A stretch of 64,000 nt of DNA from Chitinophagaceae bacterium (GCA_016706055.1 JADJKL010000003.1:186001-250000); one strand, 5' to 3'. Counted from the stretch's first letter, positions 1-8,254 are shown. The notes: a model not told the origin generated them from the letters alone. Made by a program: numbers and translations.

Positions 1-347
1 ATAACGGAAGCTCCATTACTCCCGGCACTCAAATAAGGAAAGGAAGTACTATCTCATTAGTGCTTGGCGATGGAGTGGGGAATAAAGAATTTTCTGTACC
101 TGTAATTACTGGAATGGCATATAGCGAAGCAAAAAGAATCTTAGAAGCAAATGGAATTGTAATAGGTGCAATTGTTACAAGGGCGGATGTTACGGATACT
201 GCAGCAGCATGGATATATAAACAAAATCCTGAACGTTTTGATGAAGACAAACGGATTCAGAAAATCCGATCCGGGCAAACTATTGATGTATGGCTGCAAG
301 TTGATAAGCCAGTTAAAGACAGCACAGAAACTAATTTTGACTTATAA
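1..347 (+). CDS. PASTA-domain protein, C-terminal part (5' end outside window)
   Basis: The frame is open from the left edge (codons in phase with base 3) and stops at the TAA at 345-347. About 114 codons are visible. The segment FSVPVITGMAYSEAKRIL and the G-x-I pattern after it match PASTA domains, small extracytoplasmic repeats that bind muropeptides in cell-wall kinases and penicillin-binding proteins. An earlier partial repeat seems to precede it (ITPGTQIRKGSTISLVLG). No membrane segment or catalytic domain is in view, so the parent could be a stand-alone PASTA protein or the tail of a larger enzyme. The rhodanese gene starts 9 bp downstream and is probably co-transcribed. Confidence 0.75.
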   Translation, partial: NGSSITPGTQIRKGSTISLVLGDGVGNKEFSVPVITGMAYSEAKRILEANGIVIGAIVTRADVTDTAAAWIYKQNPERFDEDKRIQKIRSGQTIDVWLQVDKPVKDSTETNFDL

Positions 348-356
348 TTATTACAT

Positions 357-668
357 ATGCAAAACATTACTGCTGAAGATTTAAAAGCCCGGATTGATGC
401 CGGCGAAAAAATAAATCTGATTGATGTAAGAGAACCGAATGAGTATGCCGAGTTCAATATTAATGGAACATTAATTCCATTGGGTAAAGTACAAACCATG
501 CAGATAGATGAGATTGAAGATCTGAAAGAAGAGGAGATCATCGTCTATTGCCGCAGTGGTAATCGCAGCGGACAAGCTTGTATGTTTTTGGATGCAATGG
601 GATTTACCAATACTAAAAATCTGGTAGGTGGTATGCTTGAATGGCAGGAAAAATTTGGAGCGAAATAA
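357..668 (+). CDS. Rhodanese-like domain protein
   Basis: A 103-residue single-domain rhodanese. The N-terminal LIDVREPNEY motif (about residues 21-30) and the active-site loop YCRSGNRSG with Cys65 are both present. Cys65 would carry the persulfide in sulfur transfer from donors such as thiosulfate. No signal peptide is visible, so it should be cytoplasmic. The length is normal for stand-alone GlpE-like rhodaneses. It follows the PASTA gene by 9 bp and faces the TonB receptor gene tail to tail, with a hairpin between them. The physiological donor and acceptor cannot be read from sequence. Confidence 0.88.
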   Translation: MQNITAEDLKARIDAGEKINLIDVREPNEYAEFNINGTLIPLGKVQTMQIDEIEDLKEEEIIVYCRSGNRSGQACMFLDAMGFTNTKNLVGGMLEWQEKFGAK

Positions 669-682
669 GAAATAAGAAATCG

Positions 683-723
683 GAAGTAAGAGGTATGAAT
701 GCTGACCTCTGACTTCATTTTTA
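683..723. terminator. Bidirectional intrinsic terminator between rhodanese and TonB receptor genes
   Basis: Stem arms GAAGTAAGAGGT (683-694) and ACCTCTGACTTC (705-716) pair with one mismatch around a 10-nt loop and are followed by ATTTTTAT. It lies between convergent genes and could serve both. Confidence 0.6.
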
Positions 724-2864
724 TAGACTTACATTTAGTCCAATCATAAAATTCGTTCCTGCCATTGGGAAATAGTAATTTTCAGTAATCGTTTCTCCTC
801 CCACAAAATAACTATAAGTGTATCCGTTTGGTTCATACTTTTTACCAAACACATTATTAAGCTGCGCAATAATATTTATTTCTTTCAGCCCTTTGTTCTT
901 GATAGTGTAGATAGCTCTTACATCTTGTACAAAAAAAGCATGTAATAATCTGGCATTGTTGCTGGTATTGTCAAGATATTGTTTGCCCACATATTTACTT
1001 GAAAAACTCAACTCCCCATTTTTTACAGGAATAAAATTGATAGTGGCTCCGCCAACAACAGATGGAGAGTAAGCAATGGTTGCTGCAGAATAATTATTGG
1101 TTTTCTGCCCTCCATTATCATAATCATCAATATACTCTGTAAAGTTCTTCACTTTGTTTTCGCTCAGCGAAATATTTGCAGCCGCATTCATCCATGAATT
1201 AAATTTAATGCCTCCTTGAATTTCTATGCCTGCTCTGTAGCTATTGGGAATGTTGGTTCTGGTGTAAGCACCCACATCATTTATTTTTCCATCAAGCACC
1301 AATTGGTTTTTATAATTCATATAGTAAACGGTAGCCGCCCAATTGTAGTTAGATGTTTGTTTTTCTATTCCTGCTTCTATATCATGCAAACGTTCTGGCA
1401 ATGGTTGTTGTAAAGCTCCTGCTTCAAAATCATCACGGTTAGGTTCTTTATTCGCAACACTGTAAGAAGCATAAGCCTTCAACCCGTTTTTAAGATAGCT
1501 TAGTCCTGCTTTTGGGTTAAAGAAGTTGAAATTTTTATTGATGGATAATGTTGGATTATCTCTAAACCCTTCTGTACTATATTTTACATGCCTGTATTGT
1601 AGATCATAAAACAGGTTCCAGTTGCCTGCAACTTTTGTTTGTTGTTTCAGGTAAATATTAAAATCATTTTTATCTGAACTAAGGTCGTACCAATTATCTA
1701 CACTAGTCAATCCTTTTGCTGCCCAGATAATTTTTCCGAAATGGTGACCATTGTAGCGGGTCAATCCTCCGCCGAGTACAGCTTCTGTCTGCTTATTTTT
1801 TAATTGCAACGAAAAAATATTTCCGTAGAAATCATTGTCGAGCCATAATTGACGAACCATATCCGAACGGGTAATGGCGGTAGGAAATCCCGGTGCATCC
1901 GGCATTCCGTATTTGGAATATTTCTGATCGGCTTTATATTGTTCATAAAATCCTTTTCCTTTTGTGAGGAAGAAAGCAGTATTAAAATTCAATTTACTAT
2001 TCAGCCGTTGGCTAAAGAATAACTGGTAATGTGTTTGTGCGTAATCGTCAATTTCATTGTCGTATGGTTCACCGGGTCTTTCTGTTCCTGCACTGTTTAC
2101 TGTTCTGTTTCCAGCGAGTAGGTCAGCTTCCGAAATACCATTCCATGCCTGATATGTTTTTTCTTTACCCGAGAAAACATTTACTCGTACAGAAGTTTTT
2201 TCTTTTATATAAGCCGTAGAAAAATAGAATGACTTTAAATCACTGCTGGCTCTATCAATATATCCATCACTACTAATTTTTGATAATCGTACATCTGTTG
2301 TAAATCCATTTACTAATCCTGTTCCGGATTTGATTGTATGTTTCCAGGTATTGAAAGAACCAAAACTGTTATTGATTTCAGCATAGCTGTCTTTCACCAC
2401 TTCATTAGTACTGATATTGATACTGCCACCAAATGCTCCTGCACCGTTAGAAGAAGTGCCGACACCTCTTTGTATTTGTATGCTTCCGGTGGAGGAACTG
2501 AAATCTGGAAGATCCACAAAAAAAGTACCCTGGCTTTCGGCATCATTATAAGGAATGCCGTTTAGTGTTACATTAATTCTTGCAGCATCAGATCCTCTTA
2601 TGCGAATGCCGGTGTAGCCAACTCCATTTCCCGCATCAGAATTTATAACTACAGATGGAGTCTGGTTTAGCAAGAACGGAATATCCTGTCCCAGGTTTGT
2701 TTTTGTTATTTCCTTTCTGGGGTTTTAGTGAACGGTGCATTTTCACCTGCACGGATGGCTCTTACCTCAACGGGTGTTAAAGAGTAAAAACTGTCTTTTA
2801 CTTCTTGCGAAAAAATAGCATTGGCAGTTACAAGTAAACAACCAAGCATCATAATCCTCTTCAT
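721..2864 (-). CDS. TonB-dependent outer-membrane receptor, probably for thiamine or a precursor (one frameshift)
   Basis: The product is an outer-membrane receptor of about 714 residues. The start at 2862-2864 gives a signal peptide MKRIMMLGCLLVTANAIFSQ, and the plug follows (NQTPSVVINSDAGNG, GIRIRGSDAARINVTLNGIP). The long C-terminal part is the 22-strand barrel and ends in an aromatic-rich strand. The frame breaks near 2714-2724, at a CCCC run on the coding strand: the upstream frame stops at once, while the downstream frame continues KEITKTNLGQDIPFLL. One missing base restores 715 codons. A TPP riboswitch in the leader points to thiamine or pyrimidine uptake, as proposed for the riboswitch-linked Omr1-type receptors of Bacteroidota. 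The substrate is inferred from regulation only. Confidence 0.85.
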
Positions 2865-2882
2865 TTTTTAATGATTTTAAAT

Positions 2883-2902
2883 CCTGCCCGTCGGCAGGCG
2901 GG
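2883..2902. repeat. CCTGCC-type palindromic repeat, copy 1
   Basis: The 20-bp palindrome CCTGCCCGTCGGCAGGCGGG lies 20 bp upstream of the TonB receptor start. A second member with the same CGGCA core is at 35540-35559. It lies in the transcribed leader between riboswitch and start codon, so it could also act as an RNA hairpin. Confidence 0.6.
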
Positions 2903-2965
2903 TTTAAAAAATAAGAGGGAAATGCAATTGAGAAAGGTCAACTATTGACACCTTTTTTATTATCG

Positions 2966-3052
2966 GCATCACTCCCTTCGCAGGCATTACCCTGACCAGG
3001 TTCAACGGGTTTGATCTCAGAATCCAATTAACTTGGAGACACCCCGGAACTT
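2966..3052 (-). promoter_or_regulatory. TPP (THI-box) riboswitch
   Basis: Read on the minus strand, the segment contains the conserved THI-box blocks in order: CCGGGGTGTC, CTGAGATCAAACCCGTTGAA, CCTGGTCAGGGTAATGCC and TGCGAAGGGAGT. These are the pyrimidine-sensing CUGAGA loop and the pyrophosphate-sensing helix of thiamine pyrophosphate aptamers. It lies about 100 nt upstream of the TonB receptor start in the same orientation. No T-tract terminator follows, so control of translation is more likely than attenuation. The promoter candidate is at 3117-3124, and a small hairpin TCCCGC/GCGGGA (3093-3110) sits at the transcript 5' end. Confidence 0.95.
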
Positions 3053-3116
3053 TGGAAAACTAAAGCCTTCTTACTCAAAGGCTAAGAACTTGTCCCGCTT
3101 AAATGCGGGATTACCA

Positions 3117-3124
3117 CAAAAATA
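3117..3124 (-). promoter_or_regulatory. Candidate -7 element (TATTTTTG) for the riboswitch/TonB transcript
   Basis: TATTTTTG on the minus strand fits the Bacteroidota -7 consensus TAnnTTTG and lies 65 bp upstream of the aptamer. No clear -33 TTTG is seen. Confidence 0.4.
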
Positions 3125-3195
3125 AGGAAGAATTAATTTATGGAAGCTGTAACTTTTCTACCGCACTCTTCGTATAATAGTTTAAACCATCGTTT

Positions 3196-3915
3196 ATGAA
3201 AAAAATAGTTTATTCCTTTTTGATTGTTGTCTTGTTTTCAACAACAGCCTTGGCCCAAAAAACATTTAATGATGTTAACGCCGAAAAAAGAACGGTAAGC
3301 AGTTTTCATGGTATTGAAGTTGGAACTGGTATTGAATTAATGCTTACAGCAGGTAATGCTGAAGATGTAGCTGTAAGTGCTGATAAACCAGAATACCGAG
3401 ATAAGATTATTACTAAAGTTGAAAATGGAATTTTGAAAATTCATTATGAAACAAAATCCGGAGCCGTAAATAAAACAAAAGAAACAAAAAATTTAAAGGC
3501 ATATGTTTCCTATAAATCATTAGATAAACTTGATGCCAATACCGGAGCAGAAGTAAAAATTGAAGGAGTGCTGAAATCTCCAAAATTAGATTTAAATGCT
3601 AATACCGGGGCATTGGTAAATGGAAAAGTTGATATTGACGTATTGGGAGTAAGCCAGAATACTGGCTCTAAGATCACCCTATCAGGCTCAGCCAATAAAT
3701 TGGAAATTGATGGTAGTACCGGTAGTAAATTTTCCGGACTAGAAATGAGTACTTCAAATTGTTCAGTTAAAGTAAGTACCGGAGCTATTATTTCGGTAAA
3801 TGCAGATAATAAAATTGAAGCAAAAGCCAGCACTGGCGGTATTGTAAAATATAAAGGCAACCCTTCAGTAAAAGAGATAAAGAAAAATACGGGCGGAACA
3901 GTTTCAAAAATTTAA
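3196..3915 (+). CDS. DUF2807 (head GIN domain) secreted protein
   Basis: A 239-residue protein with a signal peptide (MKKIVYSFLIVVLFSTTALA) followed by a DUF2807 domain, the repetitive beta-solenoid seen in Bacteroidota proteins once annotated as putative autotransporter adhesins. The second half repeats short strands marked by NTGA, NTGS, STGS, STGA and STGG at roughly 20-residue spacing. The family has no established biochemical role. A paralogue begins 9 bp after its stop and shares the plan, so the pair is probably one transcription unit ending at the hairpin at 4656-4693. A cell-envelope location is inferred from the signal peptide. Confidence 0.85.
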   Translation: MKKIVYSFLIVVLFSTTALAQKTFNDVNAEKRTVSSFHGIEVGTGIELMLTAGNAEDVAVSADKPEYRDKIITKVENGILKIHYETKSGAVNKTKETKNLKAYVSYKSLDKLDANTGAEVKIEGVLKSPKLDLNANTGALVNGKVDIDVLGVSQNTGSKITLSGSANKLEIDGSTGSKFSGLEMSTSNCSVKVSTGAIISVNADNKIEAKASTGGIVKYKGNPSVKEIKKNTGGTVSKI

Positions 3916-3924
3916 ATTTATACA

Positions 3925-4632
3925 ATGAAGAAGATAATATTGTTTTTAACAGCGGCGCTATTTGTAGCAGGAATTAATGCACAGCAAATAAATGATCCGA
4001 ATGTAGAGCTTAGAACGGCAAAGAATTTTCATGCCATCAATTTGTCCAGTGCCTTTGATGTATTTATTACGCAGAGCAATGAAGAATCAGTAGCGGTAAG
4101 TGCTGCCGACATTAAAGACAGAGAAAGAATAACAGTAGGAGTAAGCAATGGTGTGTTGTCTATTGGTTATGATAGCAAAGGTGTAAAATGGGGGAATGGT
4201 AATAAAAAATTGAAAGCATACATTTCTGTTAAGCAAATTGATGCAATGACCGTTAGCGGTGCCTGCGATGTATTTATTTCCGGTACATTAAACGCTCCTG
4301 AGCTTACACTTCGCCAATCTGGTGCCAGCGATGTAAAAGGCAGGATGGAGATTGGCAAACTAAAAGTTGATCTTAGCGGTGCTTCCGATGTTACCATTAC
4401 TGGTTCAGCCACACAATTATCTATAGAAGCAAGTGGTGCCAGCGATTTTAAAGGGTACGATCTAGTTACAGATATTTGCGATGCAAGGGCTAGTGGCGCC
4501 AGCGATATTAAAATCACAGTGAATAAAGAATTGTCGGCTCAGGCCAGCGGCGCAAGTGATGTAAAATACAAAGGCAACGGTGTTATCCGTGACCTGAAGA
4601 GCAGCGGCTCCAGCAGTGTAAGAAAAGTATAG
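3925..4632 (+). CDS. DUF2807 (head GIN domain) secreted protein, paralogue
   Basis: A 235-residue secreted protein with signal peptide MKKIILFLTAALFVAGINAQ, colinear with the upstream gene. Its solenoid turns are marked by an unusually regular SGASDV motif (SGACDV, SGASDV, SGASDV, SGASDF, SGASDI, SGASDV, SGSSSV), where the sister protein has NTG/STG turns. The two therefore look like a tandem duplication whose turn motif has diverged as a set. An intrinsic terminator follows 24 bp after the stop. Function is unknown; a surface or periplasmic structural role is only a guess. Confidence 0.85.
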   Translation: MKKIILFLTAALFVAGINAQQINDPNVELRTAKNFHAINLSSAFDVFITQSNEESVAVSAADIKDRERITVGVSNGVLSIGYDSKGVKWGNGNKKLKAYISVKQIDAMTVSGACDVFISGTLNAPELTLRQSGASDVKGRMEIGKLKVDLSGASDVTITGSATQLSIEASGASDFKGYDLVTDICDARASGASDIKITVNKELSAQASGASDVKYKGNGVIRDLKSSGSSSVRKV

Positions 4633-4655
4633 TCATATCTAAGGGGTATTATTAT

Positions 4656-4693
4656 AAAAAACGTTCTGATTTTAATAAATCAGGACGTTTTTT
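4656..4693 (+). terminator. Intrinsic terminator after DUF2807 pair
   Basis: The arms AAAAAACGTTCTGATTT and AAATCAGGACGTTTTTT form a long stem with a short loop and end in a T-run. It separates the DUF2807 unit from the tRNA promoter immediately downstream. Confidence 0.85.
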
Positions 4694-4694
4694 C

Positions 4695-4726
4695 TTTGGT
4701 AAATACCCTTCATACGGCTACCTTTG
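4695..4726 (+). promoter_or_regulatory. Bacteroidota-type promoter of the initiator tRNA
   Basis: TTTG at 4695-4698 and TACCTTTG at 4719-4726 are separated by 20 bp, matching the -33 TTTG / -7 TAnnTTTG consensus. The mature tRNA begins 4 bp after the -7 element. Confidence 0.8.
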
Positions 4727-4729
4727 CAC

Positions 4730-4801
4730 CGCGAAGTAGAGCAGCGGTAGCTCGACGGGCTCATAACCCGTAGGTCGGGAGTTCGATCCTCCCCTTCGCA
4801 A
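4730..4801 (+). tRNA. Initiator tRNA-fMet (CAT)
   Basis: A full cloverleaf can be drawn. The acceptor arms CGCGAAG and CTTCGCA leave the 1-72 position as an unpaired C-A, the hallmark recognised by methionyl-tRNA formyltransferase. The anticodon stem carries the three G-C pairs typical of initiators (GGGCTCATAACCC, anticodon CAT at 4762-4764). The T arm is GGGAG-TTCGATC-CTCCC. The 3' CCA is not encoded (CAG follows the discriminator A). The D loop is short compared with E. coli. It is a single-gene unit with its own promoter and a hairpin terminator at 4810. Confidence 0.96.
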
Positions 4802-4809
4802 CAGAATCT

Positions 4810-4856
4810 CTGCGAGGCATTTTGCCTCGCAGTTTTATTTTATTGCCTTTGGCAAT
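4810..4856. repeat. Two palindromes between tRNA-fMet and transposase (REP-like; the first also a terminator)
   Basis: CTGCGAGGC-ATTTT-GCCTCGCAG (4810-4832) is followed by TTTTATTTT and would terminate the tRNA transcript. ATTGCC-TTT-GGCAAT (4842-4856) ends 2 bp before the transposase stop. Matching palindromes lie on the other side of the transposase (5449-5495), so they fit the REP elements that flank RAYT genes. Confidence 0.7.
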
Positions 4857-4858
4857 AC

Positions 4859-5416
4859 TTAGTATAAAAAATCAATTTCCATTATCCCTTTTTTATCTGC
4901 ATAATCAGCAGCACTGCTATAAAGAAAATGAGCAGGTTCCTGCACTAATCCGCCTCTCACAGGATTTTCATGTATATAGTTCAGTTTTATTTTCAGCATC
5001 GAATCGCTGTGAATTTCTTCTGGATGATTATTAGCCGTCCAAACTTTAAAGTTATCGTTAGCATTGGTACGGTTCGCAAAAAAGCGGAACATATATAAAA
5101 GCCACTCTCTTCTGCTTTCAGGTTCATTTTCAATCGACGAGGTGATCGCTTTGCTGGTAAATGTTTTAAAATCCCTCACAATATCGCTCAGGTTATTATT
5201 GCTGGCTGTCCAGATAACATGTATGTGATTGGACATAATTACATAGCCACCAATGAGCAATCCTTTGTTTTTCCTACAGAATTGAAAGCTTTCAATAATA
5301 ATATCCCGGTAACGCTGCCTGCTGAAGATATCTATCCAGCCCATTATTGAAAACGTAAGAAAGTGTGTTGCTGACTGGTCTCTAATCTTATAACCATCTG
5401 CAAATTCATAACTCAT
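4859..5416 (-). CDS. REP-associated tyrosine transposase (RAYT, Y1/HUH family)
   Basis: A 185-residue single-strand transposase of the TnpA_REP type. The metal-binding HUH motif is in SNHIHVIW (His64, His66) and the catalytic Tyr147 in the signature LNYIHENPVRGGLV, which is diagnostic for RAYTs as opposed to classical IS200 enzymes. RAYTs act on short palindromic REP sequences and are usually single-copy, host-tamed genes. Both flanks carry palindromes with perfect 6-9 bp stems. It is wedged between the initiator tRNA and era, both on the opposite strand. The reading frame is intact. Confidence 0.92.
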   Translation of the reverse strand: MSYEFADGYKIRDQSATHFLTFSIMGWIDIFSRQRYRDIIIESFQFCRKNKGLLIGGYVIMSNHIHVIWTASNNNLSDIVRDFKTFTSKAITSSIENEPESRREWLLYMFRFFANRTNANDNFKVWTANNHPEEIHSDSMLKIKLNYIHENPVRGGLVQEPAHFLYSSAADYADKKGIMEIDFLY

Positions 5417-5448
5417 ATCAATAATTTGTGAATGAATTTACATCTTAT

Positions 5449-5495
5449 TGTTGCCACAGGCAACAGAATAGTGCTGCGAAACTGAAAGTTTCGCA
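5449..5495. repeat. Palindrome pair upstream of the RAYT gene
   Basis: TGTTGCC-ACA-GGCAACA (5449-5465) and TGCGAAACTGAAAGTTTCGCA (5475-5495) mirror the two palindromes on the far side of the transposase: TTGCC/GGCAA and TGCGA/TCGCA cores recur on both sides. They are probably the REP substrates of the enzyme. Confidence 0.65.
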
Positions 5496-5531
5496 AAGCA
5501 TATCTTTCGCACTGCTGCCGTCCTTTTGGCG

Positions 5532-5539
5532 TACATTTG
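5532..5539 (+). promoter_or_regulatory. -7 element TACATTTG of era
   Basis: TACATTTG matches TAnnTTTG and lies 10 bp upstream of the preferred era ATG at 5550, implying a very short 5' leader. Confidence 0.55.
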
Positions 5540-5549
5540 CACCTCTTTT

Positions 5550-6416
5550 ATGAAATCAGGTTTTGTAAACATATTTGGACGACCCAATGCAGGCAAGAGT
5601 ACTTTGCTCAATGCACTTATGGGCGAAAAGCTGGCTATCGTTTCGCACAAAGTGCAAACTACCAGGCATCGCATCAAAGGCATTATTACCGAAAAAGATT
5701 ATCAGGTAATTTTTTCTGATACACCCGGCATCATCGAACCGAGATATAAGCTGCATGAAAAAATGATGCAGGCGGTAAAAGGTGCATTGGAAGATGCGGA
5801 TGTAGCGTTGCTGCTGGTAGATGTAAAAGAGAATTGGGAAGAAGTGGATGCCATCTTCTCCGCATTAAGATTAAAAGTGCCTGCTATCGTTGCCATCAAT
5901 AAGATTGATCTTGAAAGCGAAGCAAGAATAAAAGAAGCGGTTGATTTTTTTGAAGCAAAACCTTATTGCAAAAAAGTGATAACCATTTCTGCCTTATCCG
6001 GCATTAATAAAAAGAAACTGGTAAATGCCTTCCTAGAGTTTTTACCGGAAGGCGCACCGTTTTATGAAGGTGATGATATAAGTGATTTGAACACAAGATT
6101 TTTTGTAAGTGAGATAATAAGAGAAAAGATATACGAACTGGCGCAGGATGAAATTCCATATCACACGGCTGTAATGATACAGGAGTACAAAGAAAAGTCT
6201 ACGCTGGTAAAGATTATTGCCGACATCATCGTTCATCGGGAAACACAGAAAGTAATTTTAATTGGATCGAAAGGAGAGAAGATAAAACGAATTGGTACTG
6301 CAGCCAGAAAAGATATTGAAGCATTCATCGATAGAAAAGTATTTCTGGAATTGTTTGTGAAAGTGAAACCGAAGTGGAGAGAGAATGATATGCAGCTCAA
6401 AGAATACGGATATTGA
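5550..6416 (+). CDS. era: GTPase Era
   Basis: Ribosome-assembly GTPase that binds the 3' end of 16S rRNA. G1 is GRPNAGKST (residues 10-18), G3 is DTPG, G4 is NKID and G5 is SAL. The C-terminal KH domain contains GSKGEKIKRIG. With the ATG at 5550 the protein has 288 residues, the usual length. A TTG eight codons upstream would lie ahead of the -7 element at 5532-5539, so it is rejected as the start. der follows 121 bp downstream on the same strand, giving a pair of ribosome-biogenesis GTPases. The frame is intact. Confidence 0.96.
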   Translation: MKSGFVNIFGRPNAGKSTLLNALMGEKLAIVSHKVQTTRHRIKGIITEKDYQVIFSDTPGIIEPRYKLHEKMMQAVKGALEDADVALLLVDVKENWEEVDAIFSALRLKVPAIVAINKIDLESEARIKEAVDFFEAKPYCKKVITISALSGINKKKLVNAFLEFLPEGAPFYEGDDISDLNTRFFVSEIIREKIYELAQDEIPYHTAVMIQEYKEKSTLVKIIADIIVHRETQKVILIGSKGEKIKRIGTAARKDIEAFIDRKVFLELFVKVKPKWRENDMQLKEYGY

Positions 6417-6429
6417 TTGGTGAATAGGC

Positions 6430-6470
6430 AATAGTGAATGGGCAATAGGAGAGTACTATCATTCACTATT
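6430..6470. repeat. Inverted repeat between era and der
   Basis: AATAGTGAATG (6430-6440) and CATTCACTATT (6460-6470) form a perfect 11-bp stem with a 19-nt loop. Further imperfect copies of GGTGAATAG and CAATAG surround it. There is no T-tract, so it is not a clear terminator. Confidence 0.5.
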
Positions 6471-6537
6471 CACCATTGACTATTGACTTGTTTAAATTGA
6501 ATAGAATTAATAATTAAGAATTTTTCATAAAAGTATT

Positions 6538-7851
6538 ATGTCGTTTACCGTCGCAATAGTTGGCCGGCCCAACGTAGGAAAAAGTACATTGTTCAATCGT
6601 TTGCTGGTGGAACGTAAAGCCATCGTAGATGATGAAAGCGGTGTTACCCGTGACCGCCAGTATGGTGTTACCGACTGGAACGGAAAAACCTATAACGTAA
6701 TTGATACCGGCGGTTTTGTTTCTGGTAGTGAAGATATATTTGAAAAAGAAATTGCCAAGCAGGTAATGATTGCGGTACAAGAAGCGAATGCCATTATTTT
6801 TATGGTGGATGCCGGAACGGGTATGACCAATTTGGACGACGCCATGGCTAGTGTATTAAGAAAAAGTACCAAACCTGTTTTTCTTACCGTAAATAAAGTA
6901 GATAACAACGAACGGATGCTGGAAGCCAATGAGTTTCACAGCTTCGGTTTTGAACATGTATTTTTTATTGCGGCAGCAAGTGGAAGTGGTACAGGTGAAT
7001 TATTAGATGGAGTGGCGGCGCTGATAAGCGAAGATGATTCGGATGAAGTGAAAGCCATTGATGCGTTACCAAAAATTTCCATCATCGGGCAACCGAACAC
7101 TGGTAAATCTTCTTTGCTGAATGCATTGGTAGGTGAGGAGAGAACTATTGTAAGTGATATTGCGGGAACGACAAGAGATTCCATTCACACACATTATAAT
7201 TTATTTCAGAAAGAATTTGTGCTGATAGATACTGCGGGTATTCGTAAGAAAGCAAAAGTGCATGAAGACCTGGAATTTTATTCCGTTATCCGTGCCATTA
7301 AAGCAGTGGATGAAGCAGATGTGTGTTTGTTGATGATTGATGCAGAGAAAGGTATTACATCGCAGGACTTGAATATTTACAGTTTGGCGGTGAAGAAAGG
7401 AAAAGGCATTGTGGTGTTGGTAAACAAGTGGGATTTGATGGCGAAGGAAACCAACACTGCTAAAGAATACGAAGCAATGTTGAAAAAGAAGCTGGCACCT
7501 TTTAATGATGTGCCGGTGCTGTTTATTTCTGCCAAGGAGAAGACAAGAATTTTTAAAGCGATTGAAATTGCGTTGGAAGTATACGACAACAGAAACCAAC
7601 GCATTACTACTTCCAAACTAAACGATACCATTTTAAAAGCCATTGGAGCTTACCATCCGCCGGTGGTGCGGGGCCATGCTATTAAAATAAAATTTGTAAC
7701 CCAGTTGCCTACGGCTGTTCCGTCGTTTGCCTTCTTCTGTAATTTTCCAGACGATGTAAAAACGCCGTACAAAAACTATTTGGAAAATAAATTGCGGGAA
7801 AATTTTAACCTGAGTGGTGTGCCGGTACGGCTCTTTTTCCGGAAAAAATAA
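6538..7851 (+). CDS. der: GTPase Der (EngA)
   Basis: A 437-residue double GTPase needed for 50S subunit maturation. The first G domain has GRPNVGKS (residues 8-15) and DTGG; the second has GQPNTGKSS (about residues 184-192), DTAG and NKWD. The C-terminal KH-like domain ends the protein. Length and domain order are typical. The frame is complete, in contrast to many neighbours. Confidence 0.97.
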   Translation: MSFTVAIVGRPNVGKSTLFNRLLVERKAIVDDESGVTRDRQYGVTDWNGKTYNVIDTGGFVSGSEDIFEKEIAKQVMIAVQEANAIIFMVDAGTGMTNLDDAMASVLRKSTKPVFLTVNKVDNNERMLEANEFHSFGFEHVFFIAAASGSGTGELLDGVAALISEDDSDEVKAIDALPKISIIGQPNTGKSSLLNALVGEERTIVSDIAGTTRDSIHTHYNLFQKEFVLIDTAGIRKKAKVHEDLEFYSVIRAIKAVDEADVCLLMIDAEKGITSQDLNIYSLAVKKGKGIVVLVNKWDLMAKETNTAKEYEAMLKKKLAPFNDVPVLFISAKEKTRIFKAIEIALEVYDNRNQRITTSKLNDTILKAIGAYHPPVVRGHAIKIKFVTQLPTAVPSFAFFCNFPDDVKTPYKNYLENKLRENFNLSGVPVRLFFRKK

Positions 7852-7935
7852 AGGGTTGAATTGTTTACTGCGGTAAGCAAATTTTTATCTTTAATGCTCC
7901 GGAATATTCCGGCCATACATTTAAAAACAACAATT

Positions 7936-8187
7936 ATGAAGAAACTATTGGGCATATTGTTGATAGCAGGTGCATTAACGGCCTGTGGTAACGACAGCGA
8001 AAAGAAAGCTGATGATGCAAAAGAAAAGATGGAAGACACCATGAATGATGCAAAAGAAAAAATAGAGAATACAATGGAAGATGTGAAAGAAAAAACCAAG
8101 AATACGATGGATGATGTGAAGGATAAGATGAACGAGGTAAAAGACACCATTAAATCGAAAACAAATCACCTGAGAGAAAAGATATAA
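7936..8187 (+). CDS. Small lipoprotein with amphipathic 11-residue repeats
   Basis: An 83-residue predicted lipoprotein. The lipobox is LTAC with Cys17 after the signal MKKLLGILLIAGALTAC. The mature part is a run of near-repeats (DAKEKMEDTMN, DAKEKIENTME, DVKEKTKNTMD, DVKDKMNEVKD), a long charged amphipathic helix like LEA or apolipoprotein-type repeats. The ATG at 7936 is chosen because it alone gives the signal peptide. A terminator follows 41 bp downstream. Function is unknown; stress-related envelope lipoproteins often look like this, which is an analogy only. Confidence 0.8.
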   Translation: MKKLLGILLIAGALTACGNDSEKKADDAKEKMEDTMNDAKEKIENTMEDVKEKTKNTMDDVKDKMNEVKDTIKSKTNHLREKI

Positions 8188-8228
8188 ATCATTGTCTTGT
8201 AATGACTTCTCTTTGCGAAAAAATATAG

Positions 8229-8254
8229 TCCCGGCCTTTGTGCCGGGATTTTTT
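8229..8254 (+). terminator. Intrinsic terminator
   Basis: TCCCGGC and GCCGGGA pair around CTTTGT and are followed by TTTTTT. It ends the lipoprotein unit. Confidence 0.88.

Noticed and set aside
5526..5549. TTG start for Era eight codons upstream
   Set aside because: It lies upstream of the -7 element and the conserved protein begins at the ATG at 5550.
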